Origin: Microthyrium microscopicum
Taxonomy: Eukaryota > Ascomycota > Dothideomycetes > Microthyriales > Microthyriaceae
Direction: 5' to 3'
Assembly (NCBI GenBank): GCA_010405405.1
Contig: MU004239.1
Location: forward strand, 410,854 to 474,853
Length of the DNA: 64,000 nucleotides
The notes beneath the pieces were generated by a model. The model was not told the DNA's origin. It ran no database searches and saw only the letters and a list, made by a program, of their open reading frames with translations. Shown here piece after piece: positions 47,201-58,399 of this stretch; the stretch's first letter is position 1; every line of letters starts with the position of its first letter. Position numbers and translations under genes: made by a program.

Positions 47201-47248
47201 AGGACCAGATGGCGGTAAGGAGGGACGAGGAAGAGTAGTGGTGGCCAT
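44224..47248 (-). CDS. Kip2/KipA-type kinesin (kinesin-7 like)
   Basis: Plus-end-directed microtubule motor; fungal KipA/Kip2 carries polarity and +TIP cargo to microtubule ends. Two exons on the minus strand, 47248-46414 and 46361-44224, give 990 aa. The 52-nt intron has a CTAAC branch point, and the join gives GEYIYDNVFAAHDNNSKVYD, a family hallmark. The first 220 residues are a Ser/Pro-rich disordered head, as in KipA. The motor (about 228-600) has P-loop GMTGTGKT at 315-322, switch I NARSSRSH, switch II DLAGSERAAESKERR and the HINKSLLTLG helix. Coiled-coil stretches follow (EEQMLEMQLARTALKERIEHL and KDAEISELRARLDDKERML). The C-terminal tail is Ser-rich and basic. The motor is complete. 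KipA is the best match, though other kinesin-7 proteins cannot be excluded. Confidence 0.95.
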
Positions 47249-49894
47249 TTTTGGCGCGATTGTGACGAGGAGAGGTCAACGAATGCTCGTCGGACTACTC
47301 AGCCATGTATCACTCGATGACTGGCCCAGATCAAGTGTGGTGAAATAGAAGTTCGGGGGATTGATTGTAAACGGGAGGGGTTCGAAGGGTTGTCGGGTAC
47401 TTTAACAGCTGTTAATGGCTGGGATGGACTCGAAATTGACCAGGTCAAGTATTGCTGGGTGTGAAAGTGAAGTGCTACGGGATAAGCACAAGGGTTACAA
47501 GGCAAGGTATATGTCGCGCGGCGCAAGCGTTCCTGGTGTAACTAGGAGGTGATGGAAACGTGGGTTCGCGCAAGAAGAAGGACAGGTAGGAAAGTATAAG
47601 TATCAAAAGGAAAGCAGCATGGATGGTGGTTGCGCTGGTGGTTGGTTGGGTGTGTCGAATGTTTTGTTGATGTCAGGGTCAAGACGCGGGTGGCAGGGTG
47701 TTTTTCAGACAAAGAGAAGGGATAGCCAACAGATTAGACAGCAGCAACTCCCGGCGAGTATATTTCGGAGTTGAATATGTATGAAAGATGTTGAGAAAAG
47801 AAGAAAAGAAGGTGTAGATAGAATATGGAGTAACACGAGAAGAGTATGGAGTTGTGGTTGTTGCTGCTGGGGGAGAGAATAGAATTGGGAAGGCACGCCG
47901 CAAGGGATGGAATTGGCTGGAGTGGGAAATTCGGAAGAGCAAGAGCGACCCAAACCACGCCTGTGCGCACTGTCCCTTGACCTGCACTGCTGCAGAGAGA
48001 GAAGGTGCAGAACACTTTCTTCAACAGCCAAAGCAGGTGCAGATGAGCAGATGCGGAATTGGGGAAGGAACGAACCACTCAGCCGGTTGCACTTGCTCTG
48101 CCACCACACATTATTGGGCTGCCACTTCCTTCTTCAATCCATACAGTAACCCTTCCTTGATCTACAAAAGATGTGATATAAATCTCAACACCATATAAAC
48201 ATCAGGCAAAGTACACTCTTGTCTCGGACTTGCCTTGTTCTATCTATTCATCAATGCCCATATCTACTACTCCTCATTGCATAACAGTCCATAGAAAATG
48301 CCCATTTCAATATTCAAAAGTGGCATGGTCTCCTGCGAGCCTCCAAAGCTTCCAGGGGCTATCACCAGCTAAAATACACTTCATGTCGCTAGATATCTAT
48401 CCGGCCACACTCCCCTATATCGCTTCAACTTTACCGACTCTCTTCCCCTTCCCCGATGCAACCACAACAGTAACTCGCCAACTTCCAAGCATGAACATCA
48501 ACAGCCATCAATCTCGTAAAGAGTTGCAAAACTGATCTTCAAAGGTTCGGCCGAAGGTAGGCCGCTGAACACTGTGTGAAAACCCCTGAAGGCGTTTTTG
48601 AACAGACCTTGGACTTGATCGAGCTTAGCTGGACGCCCATTATTGACACGCCAAAATGCGCGCCTCAACTGGCTAGCCACTAAAATCGCCGTCGCATGGT
48701 GATTGGCTACGCGCTTCGCCATCAGATTCCATTCGAAATGCTCACGACTTGAATCAACCCAACTTTCCATCATTTTGCATGAATTTCGATGAAGCATCCA
48801 TGATCCGCTAAAACCTCTTAAGCACACGCAACTCTCTCCGCTCCCAAAGAGCTCAATGCTTGCGTTGCTTGGTAACGTCCAGAGCTTTTATGCTGCAAAA
48901 GGTAGGGGTTCGCTATCAAAAAAACATATGGAATATATGCAAACCAAATCAATGCTTGACATGCAGTGACAACGACAAGCCACGAGGTACTTTTATACCT
49001 GGCCGTCCATAGATATATACTTCCCGCCTGCCCGGTCAATAATCCTTCACGTTTATTGTTCCTTCGGGCACCTCATGGCCGCCATGAATCCTTCAGAAAG
49101 TCGTCACTTCTCGTGTACGATATGATTTATTGAATGATAGGCGCCCTAAGACCTTTTTAAAAATGATCCGTCTGTGCCACGCAACCACAGAATCGTGTGT
49201 GAGGCTTTTCAAAGTTGCGAAAGACGAATCAGGAGATTGTGGATAAGCCAACAATTTCCTATTTTGATCGGTGTTTGTCCATTTGGGGAACGGGTTCAAG
49301 GAGCCGATGATCGGTCCCGCTTTCTGTTCATGATTGACAGCGGCTCAAAGCGAGGAAAGTTAAACTTCGGCGGACCCTGTAAACACTGAAGATCGCATTG
49401 ATTTAGTAAATGCGACAGCGTGGTCGAATACATTTGTTACTTTTATGGACAAGCTTGTCTTCATAAGAACAAGTTCAACGGCCAAAATCTGCTGGGTTCG
49501 AAAGCAACGGCTCATTACTCCGCAATATATGAGACAATTGAAATTATGAATTGAATTCTTTTGTATTTGCCGAGTCGTCTCGTCTCGAATTTTCAAGCTT
49601 GGTAACCACAATTTGAAGCCTGGCAAGAACTGCGGTTGCACATGCCTTGACTGAGACTTTTGACTCGAAACGACATTCGTCAAAATAGCCGTATCCATTT
49701 TAAAAACAAGCATTCGTATGCTTTTGAATGGAAGTTCAAAATGTATTCCGCCATCTATGAGAAGCTCTCCGATTATTGATCGTACAAAAGGTAAAAACCC
49801 CTTCTACATTGCTACAACATCAATGTACGAGTTTTGACGAGGCCGCAAACACATGACACATGAACATCAAAACCTGATTCTGGTAGCAGGGTTA
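47249..49894. other. intergenic between kinesin and the AT-rich block
   Basis: The left end holds the kinesin promoter; 47650-48000 is rich in GA/CT runs. Frames such as 48827-48498 (-, 109 codons) and 49713-49360 (-) have no recognisable domain, and none shows a splice structure. This is normal-composition DNA up to about 49.89 kb, where base composition changes sharply. Confidence 0.55.
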
Positions 49895-50894
49895 GTAAAC
49901 TACTTAGTATAAACTACTCTATTATTAGTCTAGTCTACTCTATTCTAATACTAGTACGAGAAAATTTTAGCGCTATTCTACTATACTACTATCTAGTATA
50001 CTCTAAAATTACTTTATTCTAATACTAGTATTTAATAATACTACTCTAGTAAAAACTATTATAATTACTATTATAATAGTATAATAGTAAATACTAGTTT
50101 TTATACTAAACTTAATTATTTTTTAATAAAAACTATAGCATTCAATAGCCCTAGACTAGGAGAATCTAAATCTTGTCTTAGTTTTTCTTATATACTATTA
50201 TTTATAGAGATATAAATAGATTTATAAAATAATATTATAAATAAATAAACTTCTTATTTATTTATTATAGCTATAACTATAAGAGAATAAGATAATATTT
50301 ATACTATATTATACTAATAAATATAGCTATTATAAGCTAGTAAGTTAGTTTTAGTTTATAATTAACTATTTATAGTAGTTATATATCTTTTTATAATATT
50401 TATTACTTAAAAGTAACTATATATTATTTTATAGTAGTAGTAAAGAGGTTATAAAGATATAATGTACTTTAGTATAGCTAGTTCTATATATAAGTAGTTA
50501 TATTTAGTATAAATAATAGTTATAACTATTATAAATATTTAATATAAAAATCTATATTCTTAATTATTTATTAATACTAGTAAATACTTAGAATTTTAAT
50601 TCAATAAACTTAGTATACTATAGAGAATACTAGGCTCTATAAAATAGCGTATTTAGTTTCTCTTATCTAAATTTAATTTTAATAATATAAATTCTTAGAA
50701 TAATATTATACTTTAATAGTTATTATAGTTATAACTAAAAGATAAGATATAAAAAAATATACGTTATAATAAGAAGAAAATACTATATTTTCTAGGCTAG
50801 TTTTCGTTAGTTTTCTAGTACAAAAGAAAAACTAAATAAGTATAGACGTAAAAACAAGAACTAAAAACAAGAACTACTAATCTATAATATCTAA

Positions 50895-52140
50895 ATCTTC
50901 CTATTTAAAGTTTACTTCATCTTTAGCATTAGCGGCAGTAATAAAACTAGCGCTAAGATAAGAAGTATTTCCTAATTTAGAAATATAACTGTCTAAAGCC
51001 GTTTTAAAAGCTACTAGTTTAGGCTTTGCTAAAGCCTATTTTTCTACCTAAAAAAAATTAGTTAAAGTATTAAAATTAATAATAATTAGTAACTTACAAT
51101 ATAAGCTGCATACTTAATAGCGTTAGCTACTATTTTAGCTTTTTTAACAGCCTAATCGTTTACTACTTTAGCCAAGTGCTTTTATTATAATTTAGCTCTA
51201 AAAGCTACTCTTTTAGCTTTTATAGCTTCTTTTTTAGTAGCTTTTTAGTCAGAATGCTTTTTAGTAAGCATACGAAGAGCTTTCTAAACAGTTAGTTCTT
51301 AGGGTCCAAAAACAAGGCTTTTAGGACGTCTATTATTTATTAGATATTAATTAATAAAATAATAGAATATAACTTACCTTTGGGGCCCAAAATAAGCACT
51401 CGTAGGAGGAGAAGATAGTTCGTAACTAGGGCTTAGAGGAGATCTATTTAATAATTAGTTATTAATTAATTAATTAATAAAATAAAGGAATATTACTTAC
51501 TTTGTAGCTTCCAAATACCTTTCAAGTTGCTTTTTAAAGGCTAATTTTAGCCCTAACTAATCCGTACTTAATACTAGTATATTAATTATTTATTAACGAC
51601 CTATACTAGTCTAAATCTAGATAGTAGTAGACAAAATAAGTATAGTAGTATCTACTTAATTATATAGGAAGGTATAATTTATATTAATCTTATATACTTC
51701 TAGAGCGTAATATATAGTAAAAGTATAATTAAGATTAATTCCTTAGTAAAGTAGGTTATTTTTAATACTAAAATAGGTATATTTAAGTTTCTATTCATCT
51801 ATAAAGAAGACTATATAGCCTAAATAAGGGCTATTAATAGCGCTATCCCTTTTTAGGATAAAGATTTTAAGATTAGACATTCTTTCGTTTAAAATTAAGG
51901 CATTTTAGTAGCCTAAAAACTCTACTTAAAATCTCTAAGCTTTAGTAAGCTGCTTACTTAAGAAAGAACGCCCTATTAATATTAGTTATAGTTATATAAA
52001 GGGTTTAGTTACTTACTAATAGATTCTATCGCGTAGGGGTCTAGCTAAGGCATTCTAATTAAAAAAGTTAATAAAAATAAAAAATAAAAAATTCTTTATA
52101 AAAATTAGAATAACTTACGAACTAGGCTAAGATAGGCTAA
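50895..52140 (-). pseudogene. RIP-degraded multi-exon relic, possibly DDE transposase tail
   Basis: Read on the minus strand with TAA/TAG taken as old Gln codons, pieces of one frame can be linked across GT..AG introns at about 51377-51331 and 51097-51049. They give a Ser/Pro segment (ELSSPPTSAYFGPQ), then a lysine-rich helix (KKEAIKAKRVAFRAKLQQKH) and an acidic end EDLDIID. This resembles the tails of fungal Fot1/Pogo-type DDE transposases, but I could not find the catalytic triad upstream. It could instead be a captured host gene. Boundaries are approximate. Confidence 0.5.
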
Positions 52141-52238
52141 ATGAAGACCGTAGCTAGAAAGAGAAGGAAAAAAGGATATAAAAATAATATCTTTTAGATA
52201 CTAGCCATAGCTAAAAACTAAAAAGATAAAACTTTAAT

Positions 52239-52413
52239 AATTTAAGAAAGAAGAATTAAAAGAGAGAGAAGGGCAACTTATATAGATATTTTAGATTAGA
52301 CTAACTATATTCTAATCAGCTTAACTATACTCTAAGCTAGATTATAGTTAATCTAATCTAAAATGTCTATATAAGGTGCCCTTCTCTCTCTTTTAATTCT
52401 TCTTTCTTAAATT
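52239..52413. repeat. 175-bp palindromic fold-back element
   Basis: Two arms of about 75-80 bases, 52239-52318 and 52334-52413, are inverted copies with only a handful of mismatches. The outer ends read TTTAAGAAAGAAGAATTAAA and its complement. A short centre separates them. It resembles a MITE or fold-back element, or two abutting terminal inverted repeats. I see no clear target-site duplication. Confidence 0.85.
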
Positions 52414-53029
52414 TTATAAAAAATTTACTTTTTAAAGTTTACTTTAAGTACTATTATTCTCTAGTAGTATATATATTATTACCCTTTTAGGCTATATATT
52501 CCTACTTTTTTATAGGTTTTTCTAGTAAGTTTTTTTTTACTTTTTTTACTATTTTTTTACTAACTTTTTTTTAGTTAATTAGTATCTTACTAAGTAATCT
52601 CTACTTTTTATTTCTATTTTTAGAAGTATAAAAACCTTTTTTCTAAAGTATTTTTATAGCTTTTTTTAGTACGTTTATTTTTACTTTTTTTTACTTTTTA
52701 TTTACTATTTATTTACTTTTTATTAACTTTATATTAGGCTTTTATTATAGTAGTATTTCTACTTAGTATTATACTATTAGTATACATTCTAGTAAGTTTT
52801 TTCTTTATATTTTATTTATATTTAATTAACTTTTTTATTTAGTTTATTACTTTTCTTATTAAAGATTATATTTATCGACCTTCTTTGGCCCCTACACGGC
52901 TCGATTCGCACTACTTCATCGATTTAATTTAAATAAACTATTGGAATTCCTTCGCTAAGGCTTAGAGATTATATTTATAAATTTTTAGTAAGACGCCTAC
53001 ACGCGCTATAGTATTATTATAGCTAGAAG

Positions 53030-54640
53030 TATGGTGGAACTAAATAACTAAAATATAGAAGAACGAGACTCTAATTTTAAGAACTATAAGAACTTGCTTA
53101 ATAGTAGCTCTTCAGAACTATTTAATATAGTTAACGTAGTAGGGATATCTCTATCTAGAATATAAAAAGGTATATAAAAAGAATTAGAAATAATTATCTT
53201 AAAACAAGTCCTCTATAATATTATAGAGGAGCTTATTAAGCTAAAGGACTACGTCCTCTACTAAGAGGAAGAGCCTTTAATGGCTAAATACTTTACCCCT
53301 AAACTTACTTTCCTTAAAACTATCCTTAATTAGCTTAATAAGATTAAAATAGTAATTTGACGTCGTTTTACCGCATTAGCTCTAAAGCTACACTCTTAGG
53401 TAGTAATTGCCTCCTATACTAAATTATATATAAGTAAACCAAAAGGTTGTTCTATTGTCTTATAACCTAAGGTAGGATAATATATAGGGACTTCTTTAGA
53501 GGTCTTTAAGGAACTTAAAAAAATATTTATAGGTACTATAGGCGTACGCTTTTTATAGAGTAGTAATCTTTAAGTCGTCTTTAAAGACGCTAAATAGAAG
53601 GATTAGGCCTAGTACCTAACTATTAAAGGTACGTAGATGCTTTAGTAGAATTATTTTATTAAAGTAGTTAATATACCCTTAAAGAATATTAGTAATAAGG
53701 TTCGTTATAGTAAGAGAGTAGATAATTATAACTTAGGGTTTATTAAGGCCCTAAATAAGGATAACTAGTACGTTCCTACTATTATTAGGGTGAGTTAGAT
53801 TTATAGTAATAAAATATTAATCTTAAAAAAGAAGAGATTATCCTTTATCGTATATTTCCTAATAGAGAGTTTTTAGAAGATTGCCGTAGCCTAAAGGCTA
53901 ATAATTAAAGGCGTATAATATAGTTATAAACTTTAAGCTATAACGCTAGCTAGTATTTATTATTACTAATATAGTACCTAAGAATATATATAGTCTTCCT
54001 ATTTAGTAGAAGCTTGCTATAGATACTATATAGATAAGTACGATATATAAGATTATAAAATAAAAGGTAAAAATAAATAGTACTTAAATTATAGTTATAA
54101 ATACAACTATTGAGATAAATCCTATAGTATTTATAAAAGTATTATTTTAGTAGCAAATACTTTTTAGATAACCCTATTTAAACGTATTGTTAACTTATAA
54201 AATAGCGTAGCTTAATAGAATTATAGTAATATAAACCTACTATTAAAGAATAAATATATACCTATTACTATACTAAAAGCTAGCCCTATAAAAGGCCTTA
54301 AAAGGCCTTCAGCCTTAGCTGTAATAAGATTCGCTTCAAAATAACGATTTCTTAACTTTATGTCTACTTATCTAAGACCTTTAGACGCGGCTACGCTTAT
54401 AGTAGCGTTAAGAGGGAAAATTGCTATAGCTATTTTAGTAAGTGTTTATAAGGCTACTAAAGTAGTTTCAGCGACCTTAGTAAAGTTTAAGAAAGTAGAC
54501 GAAAAGGTTTAGATAGAATTAGATAGATAGAAAGAAGATTAAACAAAGCAGAAGCGTTTTATAGAACGGCCTATTAATAGCCGCGAGGTTAACGTTCTAC
54601 AACGAATAAATAAACGCTAAAGTACCTACAACGCCCTACT
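53030..54640 (+). pseudogene. RIP-degraded LINE ORF1 (gag-like) with lost zinc knuckles
   Basis: A plus-strand frame peppered with TAA/TAG can be followed through this stretch. Near 53955-54130 it shows zinc-knuckle-like spacing in which former Cys and His are now Tyr: the first knuckle reads Y-x2-Y-x4-Y-x4-Y, exactly the CCHC spacing, and two more with similar spacing follow. Cys TGC to TAC and His CAC to TAC are both single RIP-type changes. Three C-terminal knuckles are typical of Tad1-clade LINE ORF1. No intact ORF2 follows on this strand. Ends are approximate; the family call is inference from the spacing. Confidence 0.65.
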
Positions 54641-55434
54641 AAGGTAAATAGTATAGTTTTATTTCCCTAAGAGTTTCTACTATAAATAGCTGATATAGTC
54701 TATATATGCCTATTAGAGTAGCGTATTCAGAACCCCTACGGGGACCAAACGAACTAGACAATAAAGAGATTTATTATTATTATATTTTCTTTAATATTTC
54801 TTTATATTATTTAAGATTTATCTTTATAGTATATACGCTATTCTTTATTATTTAGCTAAAACCTAGTCTAAAAGCTATTATTATTTATAATTTAGTTTTT
54901 ATTTCTTAGTTTTTACTTAAGTTTTCTATAACTTAGTTATTTATTAGCTATTTTATAAAGTCTTTATATTCTTAATCTATCTTTATAGTATTCTCTAGTT
55001 TACTAGAGTTATTATAGTATATCTTTCTATTTTCTATATAGATTTATATTAAAAAATATAAAAATAAAAAATAGTAGAAAAATATTTTTCTTCTCTTTTT
55101 ATTTACTTTCTTATTTAGTTATACTATTTAAGACTAGTAAATTTCATACTATATACTTTTGCATATTTCTAATAGATCTACTAATTTAGAATTTCTTATT
55201 TAGCTCTAGATTTTAATCTAGAAATAAAAGAGATACTTATTATTATATTTCTATTCTTATTTATAAAATAAGTTCTATAATTAATATTAAGATAAATAAC
55301 ACTAATTCTAATCTTAATTTACCTAATACTTAACCTGCTAGCTAACTATCTAATTTAGATACTAGTATAGGTCCTAGTAATAGTGCTTCTTAAATTACTA
55401 TTAAATTAAATTAATATAAAAGAGATAAACGAAA

Positions 55435-57700
55435 CTAAACTATATATACTTTTCCTAATAATAATACTCATAGAACGGCCTATATTTTTAAATATGGTCT
55501 TTTTACTAAAGAACTACTACCTATAGATTAGAATAAAGAAAAGCAATTTAAATTAACTTATGTTATTTATAGTTATAATAAAATTAAAGATATAAAAGAC
55601 TTTTTAAGCTCTAACTTCACTAAATATTATACTAGCCAATATCCTTTAATAGCTACTAATAAAAAAGATTATAAAAAGAAAGATACTTTAGAAGAATATT
55701 TAATTAAACAAGCAGAAAATACTAGCTCTTTAGATCCTCTTTCTAATAATCCTTTTACGTAAGCAGCTAGTAGTAGTAATACTATTAATAAGAAAAGAAT
55801 ATATTCTAGTACTAATTATAAGTTTATAGAATAAGAAGCTTTATACTTAGTATTAGCTTTTATTATAGATAATAATTTATCTTTTAATACTATAGATTCT
55901 TAATCGTTTAGAGATCTTTTAGAATATTATAACGTTACTAGACCTATATTAAATTATTATAATATTCAAAACCTATTAGAAACTATATATTCTAATAGTT
56001 TAAAAGTATTAAAATATAAAATTTAACTAATAGTAAATAGTAGAAATTACTTTTTAATAACTCTAGATAGTTAGATAGCTTATAATTAAATAGCCTTTTT
56101 AGGTATTATATTAATTTATATTAATAATAATATTAAAGTATAATATAAGTTAATAGGCTTTAAAGAATTAACTAAAAGCTATATAGGCGTTTATCTTTCT
56201 AAAGTTTTTAATAATTGTTTAAAAAGTTATAGCTTATCTATATTAAATATTATTAATTTTACTAAAGATAATGTAAGTAATAATAATACTTTAGTAAAGC
56301 AATTAATATATAAAAATCATATAGCTAGAAATACTACTAATTTTTATAATATTTATTATATAGCTTATATTATTAATTTAGTAGCTAAAGATATTTTAAA
56401 ATACTTTTTAGCATCTTATAATACTAAAGTTAGTTTAACTAGATATACTAATAGTATACTAGAATTAACTAACGACAATAATAAAGAAGAAGATAAAGAA
56501 GATAAAGATCCTACTAAACCTTTAGGATTAATAATTAAAGTAAGAAGAATTATTACTTCTATTAAATACGTTAGATTATATTAACGATTATTTGCTACTA
56601 GTTTAAAAGTATTAAGAGAAGATAGTAATATTCCTAAATCTATTAAAATTAATAGAATATCGCCTAATAATAATACTAGATAGAATTCTACTTTTAATTA
56701 TATTTCTAGCTTTTTATAGCTTAAAAAGGCAGTTTTATATGTTTTTATAAATATATCTAAAAATAAGTTTAAGAATTAATTAGCTTTAAATAGTATTAAT
56801 TTTTATGCTTTAGAAAATCTAAGAGATATATTAGAATATTTCTCTTATCCTTTTATTAGATTATAAGGTTAAGTTTATACTACTATTAACTAGACTTTAT
56901 TATATATTTATAGATTATTTAAACAACTAGATGCTAAAAGACTAGCTATAGATAAAGAATATAATCCTATAAATAAGCATTTAGAAAAACATTATTTTAT
57001 TAATACTATTTATAAAAGTATTTCTAAATTAGAAAAATATTATAGGAAAGATATTCCTAATTTACGAGAATTATAGAAAATTAAGCCTTATATACTAGGA
57101 ATTATACTAGATCCTAGACATAAAATAGCTTATTTTAAATAAGCTACTAATAGGTCTTTATGTTTTTATAATAGTATATTAATTAATACTACTAAGCTTC
57201 TTAAAAATGAATATAATTCTGCTATTAAAAGATTAAATAGTTTTAGTCTTTTAACTAGAAATACTACTATTATAAATCCAGAATCTAATTCTAATACTAA
57301 TTTAGATAACTCTATTAATAGAGGTCTCTTTATTAGTAGTACTCCTAGTATTAGTTTACCTAGTAGAGATAGTAATACTAAATATATTTAGTATTTAAAA
57401 GAAGATAATATAGATTCTAAAATCTATCCTTTAGATTATTAGAAAGATAATAGAACTAAATATCCTATTCTATTTTACTTAGCGTGTAAGTTCCTAGTTA
57501 TACCTACTACTTCTGCTAGTATTAAAAGTGTATTTAGTGTAGGATCTAATATAATATTAAAAACTAGAAATAAGCTAGAAGCTAAAACTAGTAAAAAGAT
57601 TCTATTACTAAAAAGTTGGTATATTAAAGGCTGGGAAGAATTACGTAATAAATTAACTAAATTAGAGTTAATAATTACTTAGTAGTAGTTAAATAGATTA
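55435..57700 (+). pseudogene. RIP-degraded hAT-family transposase
   Basis: With stops read as Gln or Trp, one plus-strand frame continues over about 750 codons. It shows the hAT layout. Near 56055-56105 is LDSxxAYNxIAFLGIIL, matching the DxWTS.N..AFLG region. Near 56350-56400 is YIAYIINLVAKDIL, the former CxAHxxNLxxKD with Cys and His turned to Tyr or Ile. The C-terminal dimerisation domain lies at about 57420-57650: YPILFYLACKFLVIPTTSAS, then VFSVGSNIILKTRNKL. hAT elements move by cut and paste with 8-bp target duplications. I could not locate the terminal inverted repeats. Confidence 0.82.
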
Positions 57701-58399
57701 GTTTTATTAATAAAAAGTAATTAAAAGTAATATATTTATTATATAAGTTTATAGTAATAGTAAAAGTAAGTAGTAAAGTAGTTAATAGATTATAGAGTAT
57801 AAATAAAGTAGTAGTAAAATATAGAAAGTAGAATATAAATAACAATATAATATTAAGTAGAAATATAATATAAAAGTAAGTAAATCTTTTAAAAAGATAA
57901 TTATAAAATATAATTTTAGATTTATTAATTATTAATAATTAGAATTAGGTGTTTTAATTAGTTTATATATATTTAAAATAGTATAGATATATAGTAAGTA
58001 GATAAAAGGAATACTATCTAATAGTTTATAACTTATAAGTTATAATTAAGTAAATTAAGCTAGCTTTTAAAACTTTAATATAATAAGATTTATAATTTAT
58101 AAAACTAGACTTAGATAAGAATAAGGCTAGTAGCTAGTATAGCTATATAGGTCTAGTATTATAAGCCCTAGTAATATAGTTTTTATTATAGAATTAATAC
58201 TATACTATTAAGTAATCTAATATAATCTATTTATAAACTATTTTAAAGTAAAGTTTAAAAGTAAAGATTTAAAAGTAAAGAAAACTAATCAAAAAATTAT
58301 TATAAGGTAAATATTAAATTCCTAAAATAGATTTATATATATATAAATCTTATTTATTATCTTTTAGCTACGCTAATGGGCTATATAGACACTACTCTT

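Noticed and set aside
48498-48827. 109-codon minus-strand frame
   Set aside because: No domain and no flanking gene signals; could be a small protein but unsupported.
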